Notes under the pieces: model-generated
The model's database searches: none
The model's input: the letters and a program-made list of their open reading frames with translations, nothing else
What the model was told of the DNA's origin: nothing
In this document: in pieces, positions 44,820 to 53,572 of the stretch
How positions within the stretch are numbered: position 1 is the stretch's first letter
Layout of the letters: each line of letters begins with the position of its first letter
Made by a program: the position numbers and the translations under genes
NCBI GenBank assembly: GCA_958439195.1
Contig: OY288145.1
Coordinates: forward strand, 1 to 64,000
DNA: 64,000 nucleotides
Source of the DNA: an uncultured Paracoccaceae bacterium
GTDB lineage: Bacteria > Pseudomonadota > Alphaproteobacteria > Rhodobacterales > Rhodobacteraceae
Reading direction: 5' to 3'

Positions 44820-46169
44820 ATGAAGAAGTTCGTCATGGCCGCGGTGGGCGGCACAGTGGCCGGGGCATTGCTGACGATGCAGGTGGCCGGGCCGCTGATC
44901 GCGCAAGAGGCGGAGCGCAACGAGAATGTCTATCAGCAGCTTGATCTGTTCGGGGACATCTTTGAACGCATCCGGTCGCAATATGTGGAAGAGGCCGACA
45001 GCCAGGAGCTGATCGAGGCGGCGATCAACGGGATGCTGACGTCGCTGGACCCGCATTCCAGCTATTTGCCACCCGAAGATTTCGACGACATGCAGGTGCA
45101 GACGCGGGGCGAATTCGGCGGGCTGGGCATCGAGGTCACGCAGGAAGAGGGGTTTGTGAAGGTTGTGTCGCCGATGGACGATACCCCGGCGGATGCGGCG
45201 GGGATCGAGGCGGGCGATTTCATCACCCATGTGAATGGCGAAAGCGTGCTGGGCCTGACGCTGGATGACGCGGTGGAAATGATGCGCGGCCCGGTGGGTT
45301 CTGAGATCATCATCACGGTGGTGCGCGAGGGGGTGGATGAACCCTTTGACGTGTCGATCATCCGCGACACCATCAAGGTGACAGCGGTCCGCAGCCGGGT
45401 GGTGGGCAATACCGTGGTGCTGCGGATCACGACCTTCAATGACCAGACGACACCGGGGCTGGAAGAGCAGTTGCAGAAATCCATCGACGAATTGGGCGGG
45501 ATGGACAATGTCGAGGGCTTTGTTCTGGACCTGCGGAACAATCCGGGCGGCCTGCTGACCGAGGCGATCACGGTGTCGGATGCGTTTCTGGAGAAGGGCG
45601 AAATCGTATCGACGCGCGGCCGCGATCCGGCGGATGGTGAGCGGTTCAACGCGACGCCGGGCGATCTGGCCGCGGGAAAGCCGATCGTGCTGCTGATTAA
45701 TGGCGGTTCGGCTTCAGCATCTGAAATCGTGGCGGGGGCGTTGCAGGATCATCGTCGGGCGATTGTGGTAGGGACCAAGAGCTTTGGCAAAGGGTCGGTC
45801 CAGACGGTGGTGCCGCTGCGCGGTGACGGCGCGATGCGCCTGACAACGGCGCGGTATTACACGCCATCGGGCCGGTCGATCCAGGCGCTGGGCGTGATGC
45901 CGGATATCGTGGTGAACCAGCCCGCGCCGCCGCCGCCTGTTGAGGGTGAAGAAGAGGCGTCTGCCGCGCGGAACCCCTCGTCCGAGGCCGATCTGCGGGG
46001 GATCATTTCGAACGACTCGATGACCGAGGACGAACGCAAGTTGCTGGAAGAAGAGCGGGCGCAGATCGAGGAGGCGGCCAAGCTGCGGGACGAGGATTAT
46101 CAACTGGCCTATGCGGTGGATATCCTGCGCGGGCTGAACGCGGTTGCCCCGGCGGCGGAACAGAACTGA
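44820..46169 (+). CDS. ctpA: Carboxy-terminal processing protease (S41 family)
   Basis: The 449-residue periplasmic protease has a signal/anchor (1-29), a PDZ domain (about 95-170), the S41 core with LDLRNNPGGLL (about 236-246), catalytic Ser299 in GGSASASEI and Lys324 in SFGKGSVQT. The Ser-Lys spacing of 25 matches CtpA/Prc. The C-terminal tail is Glu-rich. Such proteases cut the C-termini of envelope proteins, often peptidoglycan hydrolases, which fits the EnvC neighbour. Confidence 0.94.
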   Translation: MKKFVMAAVGGTVAGALLTMQVAGPLIAQEAERNENVYQQLDLFGDIFERIRSQYVEEADSQELIEAAINGMLTSLDPHSSYLPPEDFDDMQVQTRGEFGGLGIEVTQEEGFVKVVSPMDDTPADAAGIEAGDFITHVNGESVLGLTLDDAVEMMRGPVGSEIIITVVREGVDEPFDVSIIRDTIKVTAVRSRVVGNTVVLRITTFNDQTTPGLEEQLQKSIDELGGMDNVEGFVLDLRNNPGGLLTEAITVSDAFLEKGEIVSTRGRDPADGERFNATPGDLAAGKPIVLLINGGSASASEIVAGALQDHRRAIVVGTKSFGKGSVQTVVPLRGDGAMRLTTARYYTPSGRSIQALGVMPDIVVNQPAPPPPVEGEEEASAARNPSSEADLRGIISNDSMTEDERKLLEEERAQIEEAAKLRDEDYQLAYAVDILRGLNAVAPAAEQN

Positions 46170-46204
46170 AGGGAGCGGGGCCGCGCGTGCGGCCCCGACA
46201 ATCC

Positions 46205-46687
46205 ATGATGGATGTGGCGAGCCTTCCCTACCGGCCCTGTGTGGGCGTGGTGTTGATCAATTCGCAGGGCGAGATCTTTGCCGGTCAGCGGATCGATTCC
46301 CCCCATCCGGCCTGGCAGATGCCGCAGGGCGGGATTGACGATGGCGAAAAGCCACGTGCCGCCGCGTTGCGGGAATTGTGGGAAGAAACCGGTGTGACGG
46401 CCGATCTGGTGGAATTTGTGGCCAAGACCGAAGGCTGGGTCACTTATGATCTGCCGCCCGAATTGTTGGGCAAGGTCTGGGGCGGCAAGTTTCGCGGACA
46501 GCGGCAGAAATGGTTCCTGTTCCGGTTCAAGGGAACCGATGACCAGATCAGGATCGACAGCGCGCATCCGGAATTCAGCCGCTGGCGGTGGATCGGCGCG
46601 GGTGAAATGGTGGCCTCGATCGTGCCGTTCAAACGGCAGGTCTATGAAGAGGTTGTTGCAGCGTTCCGCACGCACCTTGCACAGTAG
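46205..46687 (+). CDS. rppH: RNA pyrophosphohydrolase
   Basis: A 160-residue Nudix hydrolase of the RppH/IalA type. It has YRPCVGVVLIN, WQMPQGGIDDGE, and the Nudix box GGIDDGEKPRAAALRELWEETG (given here as G-x5-E-x7-REL-x-EE-x-G, about 43-65). It removes pyrophosphate from the 5' end of mRNA and starts decay. ATG 46205 and the adjacent ATG 46208 are both possible. It closes the ctpA operon. Confidence 0.93.
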   Translation: MMDVASLPYRPCVGVVLINSQGEIFAGQRIDSPHPAWQMPQGGIDDGEKPRAAALRELWEETGVTADLVEFVAKTEGWVTYDLPPELLGKVWGGKFRGQRQKWFLFRFKGTDDQIRIDSAHPEFSRWRWIGAGEMVASIVPFKRQVYEEVVAAFRTHLAQ

Positions 46688-46736
46688 GTGCTTGGCGTGA
46701 TTGCACGCCGAGATTGCGTGATGTGGCGGCGCGACG

Positions 46737-47780
46737 TTATTGCGCCGCGACCTTTGCGCCCGCCACCATATCCTTGACCATCGGGATGACCTGTTCGCCG
46801 TAAAGGCGGATACTGTCCAGCAACTGGCCATGTGGCATCGGCCCGGTGGCGTATTTCATGTCGAACCTGTCAACACCAAGCGCCGTCACCGCCGCCGCGA
46901 TCTTGCGGGCCACGGTTTCCGGGCTGCCAACGTAAAGCGAGCCATCGCGCACCTCGGCCATGAAACGGTCGGGCGTGACCGGGGGCCAGCCGCGTTCGGC
47001 GCCGATCTGATCGAACATCGCCTTGTAATGCGGCCAAAGTTGTTCTGCGGCCAGGTCGTCCGTCGCGGCAATGTGGCCGGGGGAATGGATGCCCACGGGT
47101 TTGACACTGCGGCCCATCTGGGCGCAGGCGCGGTGGTACAGATCGACATAGGGTTTGAACCGGCGCGGGTCGCCGCCGATGATAGCCAACATCAGTTGCA
47201 GGTCGTGGCGCACCACGCGGACCACCGATTCCGGGCTGCCGCCCACGCCCACCCAGACTTGCAGGCCGGGGCCAAGGGTTGGATAGACCCGCTGGTTGGT
47301 CAAAGGGCTGCGCGTTTCGCCCGACCAAGTGATGGCTTCGTCGCGGATCAGATGGGCAAAGAGATCCAGCTTTTCTTCGAACAGGCGTTCGTAATCCTGA
47401 AGCTCATAGCCAAAGAGCGGGAAACTTTCTGTGAATGAACCACGCCCGAGGATCACCTCGGCCCGTCCATTCGAGAGGGCGTTCAGGGTGGAAAACCGTT
47501 GGAACACCCGGACCGGATCGTCTGAGGACAGCACGGTCACGGCAGAGCCGAGGCGGATGCGATCGGTTCTGGCGGCGATTGCAGAGAGGACAATTTCAGG
47601 CGCGGATACCGCGAAATCCGCGCGGTGATGTTCGCCGATGCCAAGGAAATGGATGCCAACCTGATCGGCCAGAACGCCCTGTTCAACCACGTCGCGCAGC
47701 ACGGCATCATGCGGCTTCAATCGCCCGTCCGGCCCAAGGGTGGTGTCGCCGAAAGTGTCGAGGCCAAGTTCGATCTGCAT
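46737..47780 (-). CDS. LLM class flavin-dependent oxidoreductase
   Basis: A 347-residue luciferase-like (LLM) protein. It has IELGLDTFGD at the N-terminus, GIGEHHRADFAVSAPEIVLSA (about 47-67), RIRLGSAVTVLSSDDPVRVFQRF (given in part, about 75-95) and GRAEVILGRGSF, all typical of FMN- or F420-type LLM enzymes. The substrate is unknown. It converges with rppH over 49 bases and stands alone. Confidence 0.88.
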   Translation of the reverse strand: MQIELGLDTFGDTTLGPDGRLKPHDAVLRDVVEQGVLADQVGIHFLGIGEHHRADFAVSAPEIVLSAIAARTDRIRLGSAVTVLSSDDPVRVFQRFSTLNALSNGRAEVILGRGSFTESFPLFGYELQDYERLFEEKLDLFAHLIRDEAITWSGETRSPLTNQRVYPTLGPGLQVWVGVGGSPESVVRVVRHDLQLMLAIIGGDPRRFKPYVDLYHRACAQMGRSVKPVGIHSPGHIAATDDLAAEQLWPHYKAMFDQIGAERGWPPVTPDRFMAEVRDGSLYVGSPETVARKIAAAVTALGVDRFDMKYATGPMPHGQLLDSIRLYGEQVIPMVKDMVAGAKVAAQ

Positions 47781-48055
47781 GAGTCATCTCCTGTTGAGGC
47801 CAAGATAAGAGTGTGAGGAGGGAATTCACAGAGGGCGGGGCCGCAGGGCCATCGTGCGGTGCTGCACTTAAGCGCCAGGGCGTTTGCAGGTATTGGCGAG
47901 GGCGTTTGCGGCTATGGGCTTGTGCAACGGCCACCCAAGACTTTTCTGGAAAGGCATTGGGCGCGTGGTCCTGAAAATCTTTCGCGCAAGATTTTCAGGT
48001 GGGGCTGCCAAAATCCTTTGTAAAGGATTTTGGCGCTGTCGGTGATGCGATGCCG
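47781..48055. other. Gap between LLM and NYN genes with two AT-rich hairpins
   Basis: 275 bases hold no gene. The region contains the hairpin pair at 47971-48033, just downstream of the NYN gene stop, and GGCGTTTGCAGG/GGCGTTTGCGGC near-repeats at 47879-47912. Confidence 0.55.
47971..48033. repeat. Pair of AT-rich stem-loops downstream of the NYN gene
   Basis: The first has arms CTGAAAATCTT (47971-47981) and AAGATTTTCAG (47988-47998) with loop TCGCGC. The second has arms CCAAAATCCTTT (48008-48019) and AAAGGATTTTGG (48022-48033). Both are perfect. No T-run follows on either strand. They resemble the four hairpins at 57953-58071. Confidence 0.85.
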
Positions 48056-48823
48056 TCAGGCGACGTCGCGCATCTGCAACTGGCCACCCGGTCCGGGGCG
48101 CACCTCAAACCGGCTGATCTTGCGGACGAGGTCTGACAGTTTTGCGCTGCCATAGGTGCGGGTGTCGAAATCGGGATTGCCTTGGGTGATGAACTGGCCG
48201 ACCTGGCCCAGCGAATACCATTCCGCGTCCGGGTCGATGGCGCGCATCGCGGCGATGATGAAGGGGATGGCCTTGGCGGGGGCTTCTTTGGTGCCGGGTT
48301 TTGGCGATGCCTCCACCGGTTCGGCGCGGGCGGTGCCGCGGGAGGGGGGCGCCTCGGTGATGATCTCGGGCAGATCGTCGGCCACGCCAAGGTTTTCGAC
48401 ATAGATGAACCGCTTGCAGGCCATGCGGAAGGCTTCGGGCGTCTTCTTTTCGCCAATGCCATAGACATCAAGCCCCTGTTCGCGGATGCGGGCGGCAAGG
48501 CGGGTGAAATCGCTGTCCGAGGACACCAGGACGAAGCTGTCGAACAGGCCGGAATGCAGGAAATCCATCGCGGCGATCACAAGGCCGATGTCGCTGGCGT
48601 TCTTGCCACGGGTGTTTGAAAATTGCTGATCCGCCACAAGGCCGAGGGCCGCCACCTTCTTGGCCCAACCGGCGAGGCGTTGCGCCGACCAGTCGCCATA
48701 GATGCGGCGGACGGAGGCTTCGCCCAGCGAGGCGATTTCTTCGAAGATCGCTTCGGCATAGCCGGAGGGGACGTTGTCGGCGTCGATCAGGACGCAGAGG
48801 CGCGGGGCGCGGGGTTCCGGCAT
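48056..48823 (-). CDS. NYN domain ribonuclease-like protein with OST-HTH/LOTUS-like C-terminus
   Basis: A 255-residue protein. The NYN (PIN-like) domain covers about 1-145, with acidic metal residues in LIDADNVP (D14, D16), ASDIGLVIAAMD and SSDSDFTRLA (about 101-110). After a Pro/Ala/Glu-rich linker (150-180) a small domain (about 182-250, IPFIIAAMRAI...GSAKLSDLVRKI) looks like an OST-HTH/LOTUS RNA-binding fold. Such proteins are thought to cut RNA, but no substrate is known here. It is followed by the AT-rich hairpin pair. Confidence 0.82.
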   Translation of the reverse strand: MPEPRAPRLCVLIDADNVPSGYAEAIFEEIASLGEASVRRIYGDWSAQRLAGWAKKVAALGLVADQQFSNTRGKNASDIGLVIAAMDFLHSGLFDSFVLVSSDSDFTRLAARIREQGLDVYGIGEKKTPEAFRMACKRFIYVENLGVADDLPEIITEAPPSRGTARAEPVEASPKPGTKEAPAKAIPFIIAAMRAIDPDAEWYSLGQVGQFITQGNPDFDTRTYGSAKLSDLVRKISRFEVRPGPGGQLQMRDVA

Positions 48824-48898
48824 TGGGGTTCCTTGTGACGAAACGGTGCAGCAGGGCGGCGGCGGGGTGGGCGGGGTTTCGCCCGCCCTGCCCCCGGA

Positions 48899-50029
48899 TC
48901 AGTAGACCACGACCGCGCGGATCGATTTGCCTGCGTGCATCAGATCAAAGCCTTCGTTGATGCGGTCAAGCGGCAGGATGTGGGTGATCATGCTGTCGAT
49001 CTCGATCTTGCCGTCCATATACCAGTCGACGATCTTTGGCACATCGGTGCGGCCGCGTGCGCCGCCAAAGGCGGTGCCTTTCCAGACGCGGCCGGTCACC
49101 AGTTGGAACGGGCGGGTTTCGATGACGGCACCTGCCGGGGCGACGCCAATGATGATCGACTGGCCCCAACCGCGATGGGTGCATTCCAGCGCGTCGCGCA
49201 TCACCTTGACGTTGCCGGTGCAATCGAAGGAGTAATCGGCCCCGCCGATCTTGTCGAACGGGGTTTTGGTCAGGTCGACGATGTGCTGGACGACGCTGCC
49301 TTCGATTTCGGTCGGGTTGACGAAGTGGGTCATCCCGAACTTTTCGCCCCATTCCTTTTTGTCGTTGTTCAGGTCGACGCCGATGATCATGTCGGCCCCG
49401 GCCATTTTCAGGCCCTGGATCACGTTCAGCCCGATGCCACCAAGGCCAAAGACCACGGCCTTGGCCCCGATTTCCACTTTGGCGGTGTTCAGCACCGCAC
49501 CGATGCCGGTGGTAACGCCGCAGCCGATATAGCAGATCTTGTCGAAGGGCGCGTCGTCGCGGACCTTGGCCAGTGCGATTTCGGGCATCACGGTATGGTT
49601 GGCAAAGGTGGAGCAGCCCATGTAGTGAAAGATGGGCGTGCCATCGAGCATGGAGAACCGGGTGGTGCCGTCGGGCATCAGCCCCTGCCCTTGGGTGGAC
49701 CGGATGGCGGTGCAGAGGTTGGTTTTCTGCGACAGGCAGGACGGGCATTCGCGGCATTCGGGGGTGTAAAGCGGGATGACGTGATCGCCGGGTTTTAGGG
49801 ATTTCACGCCGGGGCCGCATTTCACCACGATACCCGCGCCTTCGTGACCCAGGATGGCGGGAAACAGCCCTTCGGGATCTGCGCCGGACAGGGTGAATTC
49901 ATCGGTGTGGCAGATGCCGGTGGCCTTTATCTCGATCAGAACCTCGCCTTCCTTGGGGTCTTCGAGGTTGACTTCCATGACTTCGAGCGGCTTGCCGGGG
50001 GCAAGGGCGACGGCGGCGCGGGTACGCAT
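48899..50029 (-). CDS. adhC: S-(hydroxymethyl)glutathione dehydrogenase, class III alcohol dehydrogenase
   Basis: A 376-residue zinc dehydrogenase matching class III ADH in length and sequence. It has ATGICHTDEFTLSGADPEG (about 37-55), GHEGAGIVV, the structural-zinc cysteines in ECRECPSCLSQKTNLC (about 92-107) and GLGGIGLNVIQG (about 195-206) for NAD. It oxidises the glutathione-formaldehyde adduct. A GC-rich stem (48869-48888) lies downstream. No formyl-glutathione hydrolase gene lies next to it. Confidence 0.93.
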   Translation of the reverse strand: MRTRAAVALAPGKPLEVMEVNLEDPKEGEVLIEIKATGICHTDEFTLSGADPEGLFPAILGHEGAGIVVKCGPGVKSLKPGDHVIPLYTPECRECPSCLSQKTNLCTAIRSTQGQGLMPDGTTRFSMLDGTPIFHYMGCSTFANHTVMPEIALAKVRDDAPFDKICYIGCGVTTGIGAVLNTAKVEIGAKAVVFGLGGIGLNVIQGLKMAGADMIIGVDLNNDKKEWGEKFGMTHFVNPTEIEGSVVQHIVDLTKTPFDKIGGADYSFDCTGNVKVMRDALECTHRGWGQSIIIGVAPAGAVIETRPFQLVTGRVWKGTAFGGARGRTDVPKIVDWYMDGKIEIDSMITHILPLDRINEGFDLMHAGKSIRAVVVY

Positions 50030-50211
50030 GTGATCCTCCGAATTCAGCGATTTGGCCGCAGGCTGGGGGATAGCGGCGCGAAATGCAATGCAGGAAACGG
50101 CGGATCCTGGCCGGTTGTCTGATGGCGCGCCGGGGGTGGCTTGTCTTGATCGGGGCGGCGGGGAAGGGTTGCCGTGTCGTTCTTGACGGCGGACCCGAGG
50201 GGAGTGTGACG

Positions 50212-50514
50212 ATGCAGAAACGTGCAGGAATGGTGGCAGGGCTTGGCCTTGCGCTGGTGGTTTCGGCCTGTGTTCCGGTGACGGAACCTTATCCCGGCGG
50301 GGGCGACCCGGTGGGGGGTGGGGTAAACCAGTGCGGGGCGTTGGATTTGCAATATCTGGTGGGGGCGCCAGCGCGCGATCTGGACAGGATGCGGTTCAAC
50401 AAGCCGGTGCGGGTGATTTATCCCGACACGGCAGTGACGATGGATTTCAACCCGGAGCGGTTGAATTTCAACATCGACCCGTCGGGCCGCATCATGCGGG
50501 TGACCTGTGGTTGA
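50212..50514 (+). CDS. I78-family peptidase inhibitor-like lipoprotein
   Basis: A 100-residue exported lipoprotein with lipobox LVVSAC (Cys20). The mature part contains the I78 inhibitor core: CGALDLQYLVGAPA, RVIYPDTAVTMDFNPERLN and a final MRVTCG. I78 proteins inhibit serine proteases in other systems; here only the family is inferred. ATG 50212 follows GAGGGGAG. The ATG at 50083 would add an unrelated leader. It converges on cytochrome c'. Confidence 0.85.
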   Translation: MQKRAGMVAGLGLALVVSACVPVTEPYPGGGDPVGGGVNQCGALDLQYLVGAPARDLDRMRFNKPVRVIYPDTAVTMDFNPERLNFNIDPSGRIMRVTCG

Positions 50515-50536
50515 CCGGTGACGGTGGTTGAATGAC

Positions 50537-50567
50537 AAAGGCCCCCGCGGGGATGCGGGGGCCTTTT
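50537..50567. terminator. Bidirectional terminator between I78 gene and cytochrome c'
   Basis: AAAGGCCCCCGC (50537-50548) pairs with GCGGGGGCCTTT (50555-50566) across a 6-base loop. The A and T flanks give a U-tract on both strands, so it serves both convergent genes. Confidence 0.85.
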
Positions 50568-50588
50568 CGATTGGGCAGGGTCTGCCGA

Positions 50589-51026
50589 TCAGCTTGGGAT
50601 GCGATAGGTGGTGTGGCAATCCTTGCAGGAGCCACCGATGCCCGCCATGCCGGCCTGCACGCCTTCGACGGTGGTGGCATCCATGCCTTCGGCCGCGGCC
50701 TTGAGGGCGTCGCCCTTTTTCACGAAATCTTCCCAGTTGGTCCAGATTTCCGCTTTGGAGGTGGATTTCGGATCGGTCGCCTGCGGTTCGAACTTGGCCG
50801 CGATTTCGGTGGCTGCCGTGGCGATGGCGGTCTTTGCCGCTTCGGCCGCGGCGGCGTCAAAGGGGGTTTCGCCGCCAGCCATCTTGCCCAAGATGCCCGT
50901 GTTCATGCCGATCGTGTCCATCAGTTCCTGACGGGCCTTGACGGTGGGGTCGGTCGCTTCGGCGGCGATGGCGACGCCTGCCACCATCATCAATCCCACG
51001 GCGAAGGCTTTGGTTGCAAGTTTCAT
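50589..51026 (-). CDS. cycP: Cytochrome c' (c-type heme, class II)
   Basis: A 145-residue periplasmic protein with a signal peptide (1-21, AIA-AEA). It has a helical bundle sequence and a C-terminal CKDCH heme motif (C134, C137, H138), the mark of class II cytochromes c. These proteins bind NO and may protect against nitrosative stress. ATG 51026 starts the signal peptide; a longer frame to 51140 lacks one. A GTGAC-N3-GTCAC palindrome (51085-51097) lies upstream. Confidence 0.9.
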   Translation of the reverse strand: MKLATKAFAVGLMMVAGVAIAAEATDPTVKARQELMDTIGMNTGILGKMAGGETPFDAAAAEAAKTAIATAATEIAAKFEPQATDPKSTSKAEIWTNWEDFVKKGDALKAAAEGMDATTVEGVQAGMAGIGGSCKDCHTTYRIPS

Positions 51027-51084
51027 GGTCTGGCTCCCTGCTGGAAATTCATCGTCACTATAGGGGTGAGAATGACTCGCGTCA

Positions 51085-51097
51085 GTGACGTTGTCAC
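51085..51097. promoter_or_regulatory. Palindrome upstream of cytochrome c'
   Basis: GTGAC-GTT-GTCAC is a perfect inverted repeat about 60 bases before the cytochrome c' start. It is a candidate operator of unknown regulator; it does not match the FNR/NnrR TTG-N8-CAA pattern. Confidence 0.35.
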
Positions 51098-51178
51098 GGG
51101 CTTCGTGGGGCATATGCCCAATTTCACGGAAAGTTGCCACTTGCGGCTGGACTTTTGCAGGAGGGCGTCCAATTTTGT

Positions 51179-51193
51179 GAACAAATAAGGAAC
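51179..51193. promoter_or_regulatory. LexA (SOS) box upstream of imuB
   Basis: GAAC-AAATAAG-GAAC, the complement of GTTC-N7-GTTC, is the direct-repeat LexA box of alphaproteobacteria. It ends 7 bases before the imuB ATG and contains the AAGGAA ribosome site, so LexA would cover the translation start region. Confidence 0.85.
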
Positions 51194-51200
51194 ATTTGTT

Positions 51201-52889
51201 ATGGAGCCGAGTCGTCGGCGCATTCTTTCACTGTGGTTTCCGCGGCTGGGGGCCGAGCGGGTGCTGCGCCATGCGCGGTGGGGGGCGGCGGGGTTGGTGG
51301 GTCCGCTGGCCGTGGTGGGGGATCGCAATGGGGCGCAGGTGATTATGTCGCTGTCGGCGGCGGCAGAGGCGGCGGGGCTGACCCCGGATCAGCCGCTGCG
51401 CGATGCCACGGCGATGTGCCCCGATCTGGTGACGGTGCCTGCCAATCCGCAGGCCGAGGCGTGGTTTCTGACCGGGCTGCGCCGCTGGGCGGGCAAGTTC
51501 AGCCCCTGGGTCGCGGAAGAACCGCCGGGCGGTCTGTTGGTGGACCTGACGGGTTGTGCGCATCTGTTTGGCGGTGAGGCGGCGCTACTGGCGCAGGTCG
51601 AGGCGGAATGTGAGGCGCTGGGGTTGAGCCTGCGGGCGGCGATTGCCGATACGCCGGGGGCGGCCTGGGCGCTGTCGCGCTATGCGGGGCGGGGGGTGCA
51701 GGTGGCGCGCAATGGCGATGCCATCCAGCAGGAGGCCCATGCCACGCGGTCGCGTGCGGCCAAGCGGCGGGGCTGGGAGAAGGGCGGCGGTCTGCCGGTT
51801 GCAGGGCCGGTTGCCGGGGCCGTGGCCGATGGCGGGCCGCGCGGGGTGATCGCGCCTGTGGGAAAGATGAGGCAGGTGCTGGGGCCGTTGCCAGTGGCGG
51901 CGCTGCGGTTGCACCCCGAGGCGGTAGAGGGGCTGGTGCGGTTGGGCCTGCGCCGGGTGGAAGATATCGCCGTGCTGCCGCGTGCGGCGCTGGCGCGGCG
52001 GTTCGGGGCGGCGGTGCTGCGGCGGCTGGATCAGGCGTTGGGGTTGGAAGCCGAGCCGGTGACACCGGCGGGCGCGCCATTGCATTTCGCGGCACGGATC
52101 AGCCTGCCGGACCCGATCGGCCTGTTGTCGGATGTCGAGGCGGCGGTGGACCGGCTGTTGCCGGTGCTGTGCGCGCGGCTGGTGCGGCAGGGGCGTGGCG
52201 CGCGGCGGGTGCGGTTGCAGGCGTTTTGCGCGGATGGGCGGGTCGAGGTGGCCGAGGTGGGGCTGGCCCGTGCGACGGACCGGGTGGATCGCATCCGACC
52301 CTTGCTGTGGATGAAGCTGGGCGATCTGGAGGCCGGGTTCGGCATCGACATGCTGCGGCTGGAGGCGGTGGAGACAGAGCCGCTGTCGCAGGTGCAGCAT
52401 CGCGGACCTGTGGGGGGCAGCGGCGGGGTGTTGGCGCGGGAGACGGCGCTGGATGACCTGTTGGGCAAGCTGGGCGTGCGGCTTGGCCCCGAGGCGGTGA
52501 CGCGGTTCCATCCGGGGGAAAGCCATCTGCCAGAGAAGGCGGCGCAGGTTCTGACTGCGGCATGGTCAGAGCCGGTGGCCTGGTCAGATGGGGATTGGCC
52601 CAGGCGGGGGGCGCGGCCCCTGCGGCTGTTCCGGCCCGAGCCGGTGGGCGCGCCCGAGACGGACCCAACCCCGCCCGCACGGTTCCGCTGGCGGCGGCGC
52701 GATCTGGTGACGCGAATGGCGATCGGGCCAGAGCGGATTGCCCCGGAATGGTGGCTGGACAACCCCGAATGGCGATCTGGGCCGCGCGATTACTGGCGGG
52801 TGGAGACGGAAGGGGGCGAACGCCTGTGGCTGTTCTATGCCCACGGCGGGGATGTGACGGGAGGGTGGTTCTGTCACGGGGTGGAGTGA
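51201..52889 (+). CDS. imuB: ImuB-type Y-family DNA polymerase-like protein
   Basis: A 562-residue protein with a Y-family fold but without the usual catalytic Asp of motif 1: the N-terminus reads SLWFPRLGAERV. This identifies inactive ImuB, the scaffold that joins ImuA and DnaE2 in SOS mutagenesis. Later segments include DLTGCAHLFGGEAAL and GLRRVEDIAVLPRAALARRFG (about 247-267). The C-terminus ends GGWFCHGVE after a DYWRVETEGG..WLFYAHGG tail. imuA and dnaE2 are not adjacent here. The LexA box is directly upstream. Confidence 0.88.
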   Translation: MEPSRRRILSLWFPRLGAERVLRHARWGAAGLVGPLAVVGDRNGAQVIMSLSAAAEAAGLTPDQPLRDATAMCPDLVTVPANPQAEAWFLTGLRRWAGKFSPWVAEEPPGGLLVDLTGCAHLFGGEAALLAQVEAECEALGLSLRAAIADTPGAAWALSRYAGRGVQVARNGDAIQQEAHATRSRAAKRRGWEKGGGLPVAGPVAGAVADGGPRGVIAPVGKMRQVLGPLPVAALRLHPEAVEGLVRLGLRRVEDIAVLPRAALARRFGAAVLRRLDQALGLEAEPVTPAGAPLHFAARISLPDPIGLLSDVEAAVDRLLPVLCARLVRQGRGARRVRLQAFCADGRVEVAEVGLARATDRVDRIRPLLWMKLGDLEAGFGIDMLRLEAVETEPLSQVQHRGPVGGSGGVLARETALDDLLGKLGVRLGPEAVTRFHPGESHLPEKAAQVLTAAWSEPVAWSDGDWPRRGARPLRLFRPEPVGAPETDPTPPARFRWRRRDLVTRMAIGPERIAPEWWLDNPEWRSGPRDYWRVETEGGERLWLFYAHGGDVTGGWFCHGVE

Positions 52890-52908
52890 GGGGGATGGTT
52901 TCCCGTGC

Positions 52909-52977
52909 CGTCAGGCGGGGCGAACCCCACCTGACGTTATGGTGCTGTGCGGGGCAGCAGGCAACCACAGCCCCGCA
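52909..52977. terminator. Two hairpins between convergent imuB and peroxiredoxin
   Basis: CGTCAGG..GGGG pairs with CCCC..CCTGACG at 52909-52936 around loop CGAA, and TGCGGGGC pairs with GCCCCGCA at 52948-52977. Neither has a T-run. They are the likely end of transcription from both sides. Confidence 0.5.
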
Positions 52978-52991
52978 AGAACGGTGGTCCG

Positions 52992-53480
52992 TCAGATCGC
53001 CTTGAGCAGCGCCTCGCCGCCCGAAATGTCGCAGGTGCCGGGGCTTTCTTCCAGATGCAGGGCCTTGACCACGCCATCTTCGGCATAAAGCGCATAGCGT
53101 TTGGACCGGGCAAGAAGGCCAACCGGCGGCGCGTCAAAGGCCAGACCCATCGCCTTGGTAAAGCTGCTGTCGGCATCGGCCAGCATGGTGATGCCGGCGT
53201 TGGCCGCACCCGTGGCTTCGCCCCAGGCCTTCATCACGAAGGGATCGTTGACGGACACGCAGATGATTTCATCGACGCCCTTGGCGGCGAAGCCGTCCTT
53301 GGTGCGGATAAAGCTGGGGACGTGGGCGGAATGGCAGGTGGGGGTAAAAGCACCCGGCACGGCAAAGATCACGACCTTGCGGCCTTTGGCGGCGTCTTTC
53401 ACCGATACAGTTTCAGGCCCTGCATCGCCCATGCGGATAAGCGTGGCATCGGGCAGCGGCTGGCCTATGGAAATCGTCAT
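52992..53480 (-). CDS. Peroxiredoxin, Prx5/PrxII type
   Basis: This 162-residue thiol peroxidase has the PGAFTPTCHSAHVPSF motif with the peroxidatic cysteine at C49. A second cysteine lies near the C-terminus (GTCDISGG, about 151). It contains VNDPFVMKAWGE, typical of the Prx5 group, which reduces peroxides with glutathione or glutaredoxin. It stands alone, convergent with imuB and divergent from the ferredoxin reductase. Confidence 0.92.
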   Translation of the reverse strand: MTISIGQPLPDATLIRMGDAGPETVSVKDAAKGRKVVIFAVPGAFTPTCHSAHVPSFIRTKDGFAAKGVDEIICVSVNDPFVMKAWGEATGAANAGITMLADADSSFTKAMGLAFDAPPVGLLARSKRYALYAEDGVVKALHLEESPGTCDISGGEALLKAI

Positions 53481-53572
53481 ATCTCGTCCCTCTTCGCGTT
53501 GCGTTACGACTGGTCAGGGATATAGGGTCCGGCCCTGAATTCGGCCAGCGGTATTGGCGGGGGGAGTGGATT

